This document shows positions 27,037-34,844 of a DNA stretch of 64,000 nt, piece by piece (the stretch's first letter is position 1; every line of letters begins with the position of its first letter). The position numbers and the translations under genes were made by a program. The notes under the pieces were generated by a model. That model did no database searches. It was not told the DNA's origin and saw only the letters and a program-made list of their open reading frames with translations. The DNA lies in contig JACTMY010000013.1 in the NCBI GenBank assembly GCA_014584395.1, forward strand, positions 62,001 to 126,000, written 5' to 3'. The DNA comes from Planctomycetota bacterium. GTDB taxonomy: Bacteria > Planctomycetota > Planctomycetia > Gemmatales > HRBIN36.

Positions 27037-27915
27037 CTACGATGCGCGCGACCGCTGCGCCAAGACCGCCATGACCTGATCGGTGATGGTCTGCACCATC
27101 TGTTCAAGGTTGGCCCCCGCGTCAGCTCGGCACGCCAGGGGCACCGTGTCCGGCGCCTCCTCGGGCACGGGGAACGCCGCCGGTTCGGGCACGAACTCCG
27201 AATACCCTTCCCGGAAGGAGCTGTTGCCGCACAGGTCGCAGTCCCGATCGCGGAAGCGGACGTCGTCGTAGCCGAGGCGTTTCTTCAAATCCAGCAGTTC
27301 CTGGGTTTGCTGTTCGGTGAAGTAGTTGACCCGGCCAAGCTGCTTGGCCAAGATCAGGATGCGGCAGTAGGCGTCGATGATTTCGGTGTTGAAGTAGGCG
27401 TTTTCCAAATCCTTGCCGAAGGTCACCGTGCCATGGTTGGCGAGCAGGATCGTGTTGCAATCCTTGACGTATGGCAGGATGGTCTCGGCGAACTTGTTGG
27501 TGCCCGGCGTCTCGTAAGCGGAGATGGGGACCTCGCCCAGAAAGACCTCCACTTCGGGCAGAATGCACTTGGGGATCGGCTCATGGGCCACGGCAAAGGC
27601 CGTCGCATGGGGCGGATGGCAATGCACGACGCCGTTGACGTCGGGCCGAGCCTTGTAAATCGCCAGGTGGATCAAGATTTCGCTGGTGCGTTTCTTCTTG
27701 CCGCGAAGCTGCTTGCCGTCGTAATCCACGACGCAGAGATCATCGGGCTTCATGAAGCCCTTCGAGACCATCGTGGGCGTGCAGAGGACTTCGCGGTCGT
27801 TGAGGCGAATGCTGATGTTGCCGTCATTGGCCGCGGCAAAACCCTTGTTGTAAACCCGGCGGCCGATCTCGCAGATCAGCTCGCGCAACTTCCATTCGTT
27901 GACCATAACCGTCAT
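27037..27915 (-). CDS. Class II (L-fuculose/L-rhamnulose-1-phosphate type) aldolase of the BMC
   Basis: 292 residues. Residues 1-215 are a class II aldolase/adducin domain: GNISIRL, phosphate-binding TPTMVSKG, zinc ligands in VVHCHPPHATAF and LLANHGTVTFG, and the acidic PEVEVFLGEVP. Two cysteines follow (DRDCDLCGN). A Pro/Glu/Ala linker (about residues 240-265) leads to a C-terminal amphipathic helix, LEQMVQTITDQVMAVLAQ, which has the pattern of an encapsulation peptide. In the PVM pathway the homologue makes lactaldehyde and DHAP from fuculose-1-P or rhamnulose-1-P. SD-like GGAAAGGAAA precedes the ATG. Confidence 0.92.
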   Translation of the reverse strand: MTVMVNEWKLRELICEIGRRVYNKGFAAANDGNISIRLNDREVLCTPTMVSKGFMKPDDLCVVDYDGKQLRGKKKRTSEILIHLAIYKARPDVNGVVHCHPPHATAFAVAHEPIPKCILPEVEVFLGEVPISAYETPGTNKFAETILPYVKDCNTILLANHGTVTFGKDLENAYFNTEIIDAYCRILILAKQLGRVNYFTEQQTQELLDLKKRLGYDDVRFRDRDCDLCGNSSFREGYSEFVPEPAAFPVPEEAPDTVPLACRADAGANLEQMVQTITDQVMAVLAQRSRAS

Positions 27916-28011
27916 TTTCCTTTCCCATGAGGTTCATCATGTCTGGCACGCGGCATGAATTGGCCTATGCCCAGACATGGATTCATTAGCTTGGCCGTGT
28001 ATGAATCTGGT

Positions 28012-28311
28012 TTATTTGGCTGGCCATTCCCCCGGCGCCAATTCCAATCGATCCAGCAAACAGGAACAGTAGGCATCCAGCGGTTTTTTCTCCGGCAGAA
28101 AGGGCGCGCTGGCTTCCGGTCCCTCGCAGAAGCCGATCAGGCTGCCGAGGCTGGCCCCGAGTTCATCGAGGACGACGACTTCCTCGGCGTCGGCGGTCAG
28201 GCGGCCGCCTTCATCAAAACGGCAGGGGCGCGCGAGCAGCCATCGGCTCCCCGTCAGGCTAGGATGCCCTTTCGACAACGTCACGTGACCGATCACCAGC
28301 CCCATCCGCAT
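28012..28311 (-). CDS. BMC-P (EutN/CcmL-type) shell vertex protein, third copy
   Basis: 99 residues. MRMGLVIGHVTLSKGHPSLT and RWLLARPCRF are the N-terminal strands, and VVVLDELGASLGSLIGFCEG the core of the EutN/CcmL pentamer fold. The C-terminal part (LPEKKPLDAYCSCLLDRLEL) extends beyond the usual IVG... strand and carries two Cys. BMC-P pentamers cap the vertices of the polyhedral shell. Start chosen at the ATG 28311, 10 bases after the stop of the preceding BMC-P gene. Confidence 0.88.
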   Translation of the reverse strand: MRMGLVIGHVTLSKGHPSLTGSRWLLARPCRFDEGGRLTADAEEVVVLDELGASLGSLIGFCEGPEASAPFLPEKKPLDAYCSCLLDRLELAPGEWPAK

Positions 28312-28321
28312 GGCGTTTTTC

Positions 28322-28588
28322 CTACCCTTTGGGTGAATCGCACAGGCCGACGATGCAGCAGCGCACCGGGGCATGCTCATCGCCCAACATCTGCCGCGTG
28401 GCCCGTCCTTCCAGGCACACGATGACTTCTTGCATCGGCGCCGCCCCCAACGCGTCGATGGCGATCAAGGGATCGCCGTCGGCTTGGCGGCTGCCATTCA
28501 TCGGCTGCACCACGAGCAACCGCGCGCCCTGGAGGGCGGGGTGTTTGGTGGTGGCGATGGCCTGGCCGAGCACTTTGGCTAATTGCAT
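28322..28588 (-). CDS. BMC-P (EutN/CcmL-type) shell vertex protein, second copy
   Basis: 88 residues starting QLAKVLGQAIATTKHPALQG, then ARLLVVQPMN, LIAIDALGAAPMQEVIVCLE and the C-terminal IVGLCDSP, the standard EutN/CcmL layout. It packs as a pentamer at shell vertices. The ATG at 28588 matches the start of the family; the open frame reads further upstream through aldehyde dehydrogenase sequence, which is a shadow. It follows the dehydrogenase by about 32 bases. Confidence 0.93.
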   Translation of the reverse strand: MQLAKVLGQAIATTKHPALQGARLLVVQPMNGSRQADGDPLIAIDALGAAPMQEVIVCLEGRATRQMLGDEHAPVRCCIVGLCDSPKG

Positions 28589-28620
28589 GATGACGTCCTT
28601 CCCCTTCCCTTGCAGGTCGC

Positions 28621-30042
28621 TTACACCATTCCGAAGCCGCCGACGAGATTGATCCGCCGCTGCCGCATGAAGGTCAGGGGATTCGTGACCCCTTCGCCGG
28701 TGGGCGTGGCGATGCTGTAGCTCAAATACCCTTCTCCGCCGACGCCCAGCGACGCTGTGCAGGGTCCATTGACGACAAATAGGGTCGTCTGCATCGCCTG
28801 GCTCATGCGGCTCATTCGTTCCAGGTTGCGCGAATGCAGGATCGCCGTATGGCGGAAGCCATGTTCGTATTGGATCGCCCACTCCAAGGCTTGATCAAAA
28901 TGCTTGGCCCGGACGATGGGGACAAAGGGCATCATCTGCTCGTGGTCGACGAACGGGTGATCCGGCGCGGTTTCGCCAAAGAGCAACTCTGTACCCTTGG
29001 GCACGGTTAGCCCCGCCTTTTGCCCCAAGACGAACGGGTCCTGCCCGATGCAGTCCTTGTTGACGATGACTCGTCCAGGCTTGCTTTCATGAGCGACGAA
29101 GGCCGCGGCCGTCAGCTTGGCGATCTGGCGCTCATCGAGCGACATGGCGCCCGCGCGCTGCAGGGCCGACATGAACGCCGGGAAGACGCTCTCGACGACA
29201 AAGACTTCCTTCTCGGCGATGCAGAGCAGATTGTTGTCGTAGGCGGCGCCGCGCAGGATCGAGCGCGCCGCCAGATCGAGGTCCGCGGTTTCGTCCACGA
29301 CCACGGGCGGATTGCCCGGCCCGGCCACGATCGCCTTTTTGGAGCTGCGCAAGGCGGCACGGGCCACTGCCGGCCCGCCGGTCACGCACAGGAGGTCCAC
29401 GTCGCGGTGATCGAACATCGCCTGGGCCGTGGCGAGGGTCGGCTCGGCCATGATCCCGATCAAGGGGCTGATGCCGATGGCTTTTTCGATCTCGCGGTTG
29501 AATCGGGCCACTCCCGCGCAGGCAATCTTGGCCCCGGCGGGATGGGGATTACACAGGATGGCGTTGCCGCCGGCCAGCATGTTGATGGCGTTGCCCGCCA
29601 GCGTCGGCAGGGAATGGGTCACGGGCGTGATGCAAACGATGACGCCAAAGGGAGCATATTCCGTCAGGGACAGGCCGTCGCTGCCTGTTTTGGCGTGGGT
29701 TTGCAAAAACTCCACGCCGGGGACATGATCCGCGGCCACCTTCAACTTTTCAATTTTGTGATCGAGCCGGCCAATGCGCGTTTCCTCGAATTCCATCCGC
29801 CCCCATTCCTCGGCCTGTTCGCGGCACAGGCGGCGGATGATCTCCACGGCGGCGGCCCGGTCGCGGAGGGGGCGAGCGGCGAAGGCTTGCTGAGCCTTTT
29901 TGACCGCCGCCACGGCCTCGGCCACGTCCGTGAAGACGCCGGGCCGTTGGGTCGACGGGCAGCGGGGCGCCGCCGCGGGGGACGCATGGGTCAACTCGCG
30001 GACCACGTCGCGGACAATGCGTTCAATCAGAGCGGCATCCAT
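28621..30042 (-). CDS. CoA-acylating aldehyde dehydrogenase of the BMC (PduP/EutE-like)
   Basis: 473 residues. The catalytic Cys is in NNLLCIAEKEVF at about residue 255. Cofactor regions PFGVIVCITPVTHSLPT and AGPGNPPVVVDE are as in PduP/EutE. It converts an aldehyde (lactaldehyde in the PVM pathway) plus CoA and NAD to acyl-CoA inside the shell. The first 18 residues (LIERIVRDVVREL) form an amphipathic helix followed by an Ala/Pro-rich linker, the classic N-terminal encapsulation peptide. The ATG at 30042 is right before this helix and five bases after the preceding BMC-P stop. Confidence 0.94.
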   Translation of the reverse strand: MDAALIERIVRDVVRELTHASPAAAPRCPSTQRPGVFTDVAEAVAAVKKAQQAFAARPLRDRAAAVEIIRRLCREQAEEWGRMEFEETRIGRLDHKIEKLKVAADHVPGVEFLQTHAKTGSDGLSLTEYAPFGVIVCITPVTHSLPTLAGNAINMLAGGNAILCNPHPAGAKIACAGVARFNREIEKAIGISPLIGIMAEPTLATAQAMFDHRDVDLLCVTGGPAVARAALRSSKKAIVAGPGNPPVVVDETADLDLAARSILRGAAYDNNLLCIAEKEVFVVESVFPAFMSALQRAGAMSLDERQIAKLTAAAFVAHESKPGRVIVNKDCIGQDPFVLGQKAGLTVPKGTELLFGETAPDHPFVDHEQMMPFVPIVRAKHFDQALEWAIQYEHGFRHTAILHSRNLERMSRMSQAMQTTLFVVNGPCTASLGVGGEGYLSYSIATPTGEGVTNPLTFMRQRRINLVGGFGMV

Positions 30043-30047
30043 CGTCG

Positions 30048-30359
30048 TCAGTTCCCATTGGGCCGAAAGTTGATCTGATCCACTTGCAACTGGTCGACGA
30101 TGCCCACGATGGCGGCGTCCACGGGCAGCGTCTCGGTTTCCTTGGTGTACCGGGCGCTCGACCCTTGCACGATGAGCACCCATTGCCCCGGCCCCGCGCC
30201 GACGGTATCGACCGCCACCACCGTCCGCTCCGTGGACATCAGCGAGGCTTTGTGCTTAGGCTCCACACGGTGGGGTTCGACCAGGAGCAATTTTTGGCCG
30301 ATGAGCGTTTTATTTTTCTCGGTGGCCACCACGTGACCCACGACCTTGGCCAAGAGCAT
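30048..30359 (-). CDS. BMC-P (EutN/CcmL-type) shell vertex protein, first copy
   Basis: 103 residues: LLAKVVGHVVATEKNKTLIG, QKLLLVEPHR, VVAVDTVGAGPGQWVLIVQG, then AAIVGIVDQ, the full EutN/CcmL pattern. A strong Shine-Dalgarno GGAGGTGATGCG is placed just ahead of the ATG. With the two copies downstream it makes three BMC-P paralogues, the number known for PVM compartments. It lies 22 bases after the acetate-kinase-like gene and five before the dehydrogenase. Confidence 0.94.
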   Translation of the reverse strand: MLLAKVVGHVVATEKNKTLIGQKLLLVEPHRVEPKHKASLMSTERTVVAVDTVGAGPGQWVLIVQGSSARYTKETETLPVDAAIVGIVDQLQVDQINFRPNGN

Positions 30360-30381
30360 CGCATCACCTCCGAAGGTTGTC

Positions 30382-31593
30382 TCACGCTAGCTTGTCGGAT
30401 TCGCTTGCGGACGTTTTTCCCCGCAGACAATCCCAGGTTTGCCGAGCCACGATCCATTCTTCGTTCGTGGGCAGCGTCCACACCTGCACAGTGCTACTGG
30501 GTGCATGGATCGCCATTTCGCCGCGAGCCTGACCATTTTTCACGGCGTCCAACTTGATCCCGCACCAATCGGCACCCGCGCAGACGGCTTCCCTGATCCG
30601 CGGTGCGTTTTCGCCGATGCCGCCGGTGAAGACGATCCCATCCGCGCCGCCCAGGCAATACAGGTATGCCCCCAGATAATGGCGAATGGCTTCGACATAA
30701 ACCGCCGCGGCTTGTTGGGCGGAGGGCTCCCCCTGTTCGGCACGCTGCAGAATGGTTTCCAGGTCATTGCTGCCGGACAGCCCGAGCAAGCCGCCCTCCG
30801 TCGCTAGGTCGGAGAGGCATTGTTCTAGCGACCTCCCGGTCTTCCGCATGACCACCGGCAAGGCGAAGGGATCGAAATCCCCGACGCGGTTGTTTTGCGG
30901 CAAGCCTGACTGGGGGCTGAACCCCATGCTGGCGGCCGCCGACGCTCCCCGCTCCATGGCGCATAGTGAACTGCTGCCACCCAGGTGGCAGGAAATGATG
31001 CGGAGATCTGATCGGCCCAGCAACTCGGCCATGCGCTCCCCGATGTAGCGGTGGCTGGCGCCGTGAAAGCCCCAGCGTTGGATGCCCAGATGCGACCAGG
31101 CCGAGGGTACGGCATAGGCACGGCGGGCGGCGGGAATGGTAGCGTGAAAGCCGGTTTCAAACGCCGCCACCAGGGGCAGATCGGGCCGCGCCCTCGCCAT
31201 TTGCTGCATCGCCGCCACGTAAGGCGGATTGTGGGCCGGGCACACGTCCTCATAAGCGGCCATCGCCGCGAGCACCTGCGGCGTCACGCGGTGGACGCCG
31301 GTCAAGCCGTCGGCATGAACCGCCTTGAAGCCCACGCCTTGCAGGTCGCCCTCATCCCGCAGGATATTCAGGGCCGGATCGGTGAGTTGTTGCAAACAAA
31401 CCGCCAACGCCTCGGCATGATCGGCGACGTTTGCGATTTGATCCTGACGCTGATCGGCCGCCTCGACAAAGACGCGCGCGAGACCCGAACCGATCTTGTC
31501 GACGCCGCCCCGCGCCAATGGCTGGGGCGAGGGCATGTCGAACAAGCGATACTTGAAACTCGTGCTGCCGAGATTGGCGACCAGGATCTTCAT
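30382..31593 (-). CDS. ackA: Acetate kinase family protein of the BMC locus (diverged)
   Basis: 403 residues of the acetokinase fold. ILVANLGSTSFKYRLFD is the first phosphate motif, HGASHRYI and HLGGSSSLCAM the second, FTGGIGENAPRIRE the adenosine region, and TNEEWIVAR the C-terminal Glu. It converts acyl-phosphate and ADP to the acid and ATP. Compared with canonical acetate kinase, FDTAFH reads FETGFH (catalytic Asp to Glu) and the substrate Arg in HRVVHGGE appears as Lys in GFKAVHADG. These changes may fit a bulkier acyl group such as lactyl; that is inference. Confidence 0.88.
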   Translation of the reverse strand: MKILVANLGSTSFKYRLFDMPSPQPLARGGVDKIGSGLARVFVEAADQRQDQIANVADHAEALAVCLQQLTDPALNILRDEGDLQGVGFKAVHADGLTGVHRVTPQVLAAMAAYEDVCPAHNPPYVAAMQQMARARPDLPLVAAFETGFHATIPAARRAYAVPSAWSHLGIQRWGFHGASHRYIGERMAELLGRSDLRIISCHLGGSSSLCAMERGASAAASMGFSPQSGLPQNNRVGDFDPFALPVVMRKTGRSLEQCLSDLATEGGLLGLSGSNDLETILQRAEQGEPSAQQAAAVYVEAIRHYLGAYLYCLGGADGIVFTGGIGENAPRIREAVCAGADWCGIKLDAVKNGQARGEMAIHAPSSTVQVWTLPTNEEWIVARQTWDCLRGKTSASESDKLA

Positions 31594-31655
31594 GCGGCTT
31601 CAACGCTCCGCCATGATCCAGCCACGGAGGCTAAGGCGGTCCGTGGCAGGGTGGT

Positions 31656-31949
31656 TTACTTGCCCAGGAACACGCCGATCACCGCTTCTTCGGGGCGGGG
31701 AATGACGTGGGCGCTGACCAGCTCGCCCACCTGGGCGATGGCCTGCGCCGCCGCGTCCACCGCCGCCCGCACTGAGCCGACGTCGCCGCGAACCAGCGTC
31801 GTCACATAGGCGCCGCCGATCTGGACTTGCCCGGCCAGGCTGACGTTTGCCGCTTTGAGCATCGCATCGGTCCCGGCAAGGGTGGCAATCAGCCCCTTGG
31901 TTTCAATCAATCCCAACGCTTGATGTGCATTCGAACCACTTGCGGACAT
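31656..31949 (-). CDS. BMC-H shell protein, second copy
   Basis: 97 residues, one BMC domain: [57 protein letters not shown], ending HVIPRPEEAV. BMC-H hexamers tile the facets. The pore loop is QIGGA, different from KIGSG of the paralogue upstream, so the two may pass different metabolites. It has a short N-terminal extension (SASGSNAH). Confidence 0.96.
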   Translation of the reverse strand: MSASGSNAHQALGLIETKGLIATLAGTDAMLKAANVSLAGQVQIGGAYVTTLVRGDVGSVRAAVDAAAQAIAQVGELVSAHVIPRPEEAVIGVFLGK

Positions 31950-32008
31950 GCTTCCATCCTCTTTTGCTGAAAAGGGTTGACCTTCGAGATAAAGGAATGC
32001 GGACCACG

Positions 32009-32317
32009 TTATCCGACCGACGCGGTGGTGGAGGCGCCGCGCGGCAACACCTTGCCCAATTCGTCATGGGGCCGCGGAATGACCTGGGTGCTGACGACTT
32101 CGCCGACCCGCTGGGCCGACGAAGCCCCGGCATCGACCGCCGCCTTCACGGCCGCGACGTCGCCCACGACCATGGCCGTGACCAGGCCGCTGCCGATTTT
32201 CTGCCAGCCCACCAGTTTCACGTTGGCGGCCTTGAGCATCGCATCGCAGCCTTCCACCAGCGCCACCAGCCCCTTGGTTTCAATCATCCCCAGGGCTTCG
32301 AGTTTTTCACCAGCCAT
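32009..32317 (-). CDS. BMC-H shell protein, first copy
   Basis: 102 residues, one BMC domain: [74 protein letters not shown], then a short Ala/Thr/Ser tail. The pore loop is KIGSG, the common form in hexameric shell proteins. It and the following paralogue (59 bases apart) are the only facet proteins here; no BMC-T (double-domain) gene is present, as expected for PVM-type shells. Confidence 0.97.
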   Translation of the reverse strand: MAGEKLEALGMIETKGLVALVEGCDAMLKAANVKLVGWQKIGSGLVTAMVVGDVAAVKAAVDAGASSAQRVGEVVSTQVIPRPHDELGKVLPRGASTTASVG

Positions 32318-32394
32318 GCGTTTTTCCTTTCTTGAAGCGTTTCACTTGCACTGCTCCCCGCGCGTCCGCCCCCAAGGCCGACGCGGCGGTCCTA

Positions 32395-33087
32395 TCACTT
32401 AAACAGCTCCACCAGGGTCGCCTTGGGCAGATCGCAGGCGTTGCCCTCATCCGTGTCGATATGCACTTCCAGCTTGAACTTCGCATCGACGCGGCACAGC
32501 AAATTCTCCAAAACCATCGAGCACGCCGCATTGACGACCCGCAGATGCATGCGGCCGCCCGGCTGGACGCCGTAATAGGCCGCGTCGCGCGGATGCATGT
32601 GGACGTGCCGCTCCGCTCGGATCACTCCTTGGCGCAGCTCGATCAAGCCGGCTGGTCCCATGAGCCAACAGCCCGGCGTGTCGTGATGATCGCCGCTGCG
32701 CCGCACGGGCAAGTCAATCCCCAAGGAGATGCCGTCGGTGAAGGCTAGCTCGACCTGCGTATGCTCCCGGCACGGGCCAAGGATGCGGACGCCATGGATC
32801 ATCCGCTGGCGCGGCCCAATGACGGTCAACGTTTCCTCGGCGGCAAACTCGCCGTCTTGATAGAGCGGTTTCAACGGTCGCAGCTGGTGCCCCGGTCCAA
32901 AGAGGCGTTCGAGGTCCGACTCCGACACATGCACGTGCCGTGCGGAGATGTTGGCGACCAGCCTGGGCCGGTAAGGCTGTTCCACGCTCTTGTTCACTCG
33001 CCCCGACGGATGCGCGAGCAACGCTTGGCGGACCAAGGCCTCGATCTGCGACCGCGTCGGCAATGCGTTGGCGATAGCGCTGCTCAC
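32395..33087 (-). CDS. pduL: Phosphotransacylase PduL
   Basis: 230 residues. Two PduL domains: the first has ISARHVHVSESDLERLFG, the second IRAERHVHMHPRDAAYYGV; the His pairs are the zinc ligands. KFKLEVHIDTDEGNAC is the conserved C-terminal strand. It exchanges CoA for phosphate on the acyl-CoA to give acyl-phosphate. The N-terminus (TRSQIEALVRQALLAHPSG) is an amphipathic helix like an encapsulation peptide. The GTG start is supported by GGGAGGAG upstream; its GTGA overlaps the stop codon of the DeoR-family gene, so the two are coupled. Confidence 0.94.
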   Translation of the reverse strand: MSSAIANALPTRSQIEALVRQALLAHPSGRVNKSVEQPYRPRLVANISARHVHVSESDLERLFGPGHQLRPLKPLYQDGEFAAEETLTVIGPRQRMIHGVRILGPCREHTQVELAFTDGISLGIDLPVRRSGDHHDTPGCWLMGPAGLIELRQGVIRAERHVHMHPRDAAYYGVQPGGRMHLRVVNAACSMVLENLLCRVDAKFKLEVHIDTDEGNACDLPKATLVELFK

Positions 33088-33872
33088 GCTGCTCCTCCCT
33101 CTTGGCCTTGAAGCGGCGGCGTCTTGATCAGCCTGACGCCCGCCTTGGCGAGCCAGGCTTCCTGTTCGGGTGACAACTGCGGGTCCACGATCAATGTGCT
33201 GATGTCGCCCAGCGGGCACAGGTGGGCCAAGGCCGTGCGATCCAGTTTGCCGTGGTCGGCCAAAACGATGACCTCATCGGCCGAACGCATCATTGCCCGC
33301 TCCGTTTCGACCAGCAGGAGATTGCTGTTAAACAAACCCTTGGGCGTGATCCCGCTGACGCCGATGAAGGCTTGCCGGACGTGGATGCGTTCAAGCTGCG
33401 CGATGGTCAGGGGGCCAAGGGCCACGCCCGTCTTGGGATAGATGTAGCCGCCCAGCAAGATCAGATCGATCTCGCGGCGGGACGACAAGCCATTCGCGAT
33501 CGGCAAACTATTGGTCACAACTTGCAAGGATCGCCCCGTCAATAAACGGGCTAACTCAAAGGTGGTCGTGCCGCCATCCAGCAGAATGACCGAGCCATCG
33601 CTGATGAGGTCAAGGGCGGCCCGGGCGATCAGCCGCTTCTCTTCCAGGGCCTCGGTCACACGCTCCTCAAAAGCGGGCATGACGAGCTGTTCGCCAGTAA
33701 ACATCGCCCCGCCATGAGTTCGTTTGATATGGCCAAGTTGATCCCAATATTCCAAGTCGCGCCGCAAGGTGGACTCGGAACAGGAAAGATGCAGGCTCAG
33801 CTCTCCGAGGGAGACAAAGCCTTTTTCCTTGATGATTTCCAGGACTTTTTGCCGGCGTTCCTCAGTGAGCAC
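33084..33872 (-). CDS. DeoR/GlpR-family transcriptional regulator of the BMC locus
   Basis: 262 residues. Residues 1-57 are the DeoR winged helix (RRQKVLEIIKEKGFVSLGEL, then CSESTLRRDLEYWDQLG and IKRTHGGA). The C-terminal DeoRC sugar-phosphate sensor domain has LLDGGTTTFELARLL, LQVVTNSLPIAN and VIVLADHGKLDR. It would repress the operon and respond to a sugar phosphate. Start is GTG at 33872. It is the promoter-proximal gene of the run that continues through pduL to the barrel protein, with an AT-rich upstream region that holds a likely operator. Confidence 0.93.
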   Translation of the reverse strand: MLTEERRQKVLEIIKEKGFVSLGELSLHLSCSESTLRRDLEYWDQLGHIKRTHGGAMFTGEQLVMPAFEERVTEALEEKRLIARAALDLISDGSVILLDGGTTTFELARLLTGRSLQVVTNSLPIANGLSSRREIDLILLGGYIYPKTGVALGPLTIAQLERIHVRQAFIGVSGITPKGLFNSNLLLVETERAMMRSADEVIVLADHGKLDRTALAHLCPLGDISTLIVDPQLSPEQEAWLAKAGVRLIKTPPLQGQEGGAA

Positions 33873-33926
33873 TGACCACCATTTGCATGTAAAAATGGGT
33901 AGGCAGTGCCATTATCTGATATTATT

Positions 33927-33938
33927 CATTCACATTCA
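33927..33938 (-). promoter_or_regulatory. Candidate operator: tandem TGAATG repeats upstream of the DeoR-family gene
   Basis: The 174 bases between deoC and the regulator gene are far more AT-rich than their surroundings. The minus strand has two adjacent TGAATG hexamers at 33927-33938 and related TGAA/TGAT steps on both sides (to about 33953). Short direct repeats of this kind are typical of DeoR-family operators. An imperfect inverted repeat, TTGACTGA (33968-33975) and TCAGTTAA (33992-33999), lies further upstream. The assignment is positional; binding is untested. Confidence 0.4.
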
Positions 33939-34046
33939 ATCAAAATCTTTCATATTACTTCGATCTTTTGACTGATTATGCTTCAATTATGTCAGTTAAT
34001 CGCAAAGCATTTCACTGAATATTAGACTTAAGTATTTGATCAGCAA

Positions 34047-34739
34047 TTATTTATGTCTTGCAATTTGGTCCCGGCATTCATCGAGGATGGCTTTGCTGAC
34101 CGTGGCACCGATGCGTGTGACGCCGAGGTTGCGGAACTCAAGCAAGCGAGCCAGGTTTCTCACGCCCCCTGCCGCCTTGACCTGGACGTGAGGCGGGCTG
34201 CAGCGGCGCATAAGCTGCAAATCTTCGGGAAGCGCCCCGCTGTCGCCATAGCCCGTGGACGTCTTCACAAAGTCCGCGCCCACGTCTCCGCAGATTTTGC
34301 AGAGGGTTTCTTTATGTTCGTTTTGCAGGAAGCAATTTTCGAAGATCACTTTCACGATCGCCCTGCGTTGATGGGCGGCCTCCACGACGGCGGCGATATC
34401 TTTGCGAACATAGTCCCAATCCTTGGACAACACCTTGCCGATGTTCACCACCATGTCGAGTTCCACTGCTCCATCATTCATGGCTTGTTCCGACTCAAAG
34501 ACTTTCACCGAAGTCAGGTGGCTTCCATGCGGAAAGCCGATCACGGTTCCAACCGCCACCCCGGAGCCTTCGAGCATTGAAGCCGCGGCTTTCACGCCAT
34601 AGGGCTTGATGCAAACCGAGGCAACCTGGTAAGCCTTGGCAATTGCGCAGCCCTGCTCCATCTCCGCATCCGTCAGCGTCGGTTGCAGCAGCGAATGATC
34701 GATCATCTTGGCGACTTGTTCATAGGTGAAATCGGTCAT
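34047..34739 (-). CDS. deoC: Deoxyribose-phosphate aldolase
   Basis: 230 residues with the DeoC landmarks: MIDHSLLQPTLTD at the start, VGTVIGFPHGSHLTSVKVFE, AVELDMVVNIG, AIVKVIFENCFL (Lys/Glu strand), ADFVKTSTGYGDSGA with the Schiff-base Lys, and VKAAGGVRNL. It splits 2-deoxyribose-5-phosphate into acetaldehyde and glyceraldehyde-3-phosphate. The ATG at 34739 has GGGAGGG about eight bases upstream; the frame extends 10 codons further. It is 174 bases upstream of the BMC regulator gene on the same strand, which may make it part of the BMC regulon. Confidence 0.95.
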   Translation of the reverse strand: MTDFTYEQVAKMIDHSLLQPTLTDAEMEQGCAIAKAYQVASVCIKPYGVKAAASMLEGSGVAVGTVIGFPHGSHLTSVKVFESEQAMNDGAVELDMVVNIGKVLSKDWDYVRKDIAAVVEAAHQRRAIVKVIFENCFLQNEHKETLCKICGDVGADFVKTSTGYGDSGALPEDLQLMRRCSPPHVQVKAAGGVRNLARLLEFRNLGVTRIGATVSKAILDECRDQIARHK

Positions 34740-34763
34740 GGCGTGACCCTCCCAAAAGTTCGC

Positions 34764-34791
34764 TTGCAAAGCTAGGCAACACTGTTATAAG
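34764..34791 (+). promoter_or_regulatory. Candidate sigma70-type promoter for the SH3-like protein gene
   Basis: TTGCAA at 34764-34769 and TATAAG at 34786-34791 are 16 bases apart, placing transcription start near 34798 and leaving a leader of about 45 bases before the ATG at 34845. deoC starts on the other strand at 34739, so this short gap serves divergent genes. Confidence 0.4.
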
Positions 34792-34844
34792 CAGCCCTGC
34801 CCCGAATAGCGAAAGCTTTTTGAGGGGGGATAAGGGGTCGCGGC

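Noticed and set aside
24846-34739. A BMC-T (double-domain) shell protein
   Set aside because: None found in the locus; only single-domain BMC-H and EutN-type BMC-P proteins are present, as known for PVM loci.
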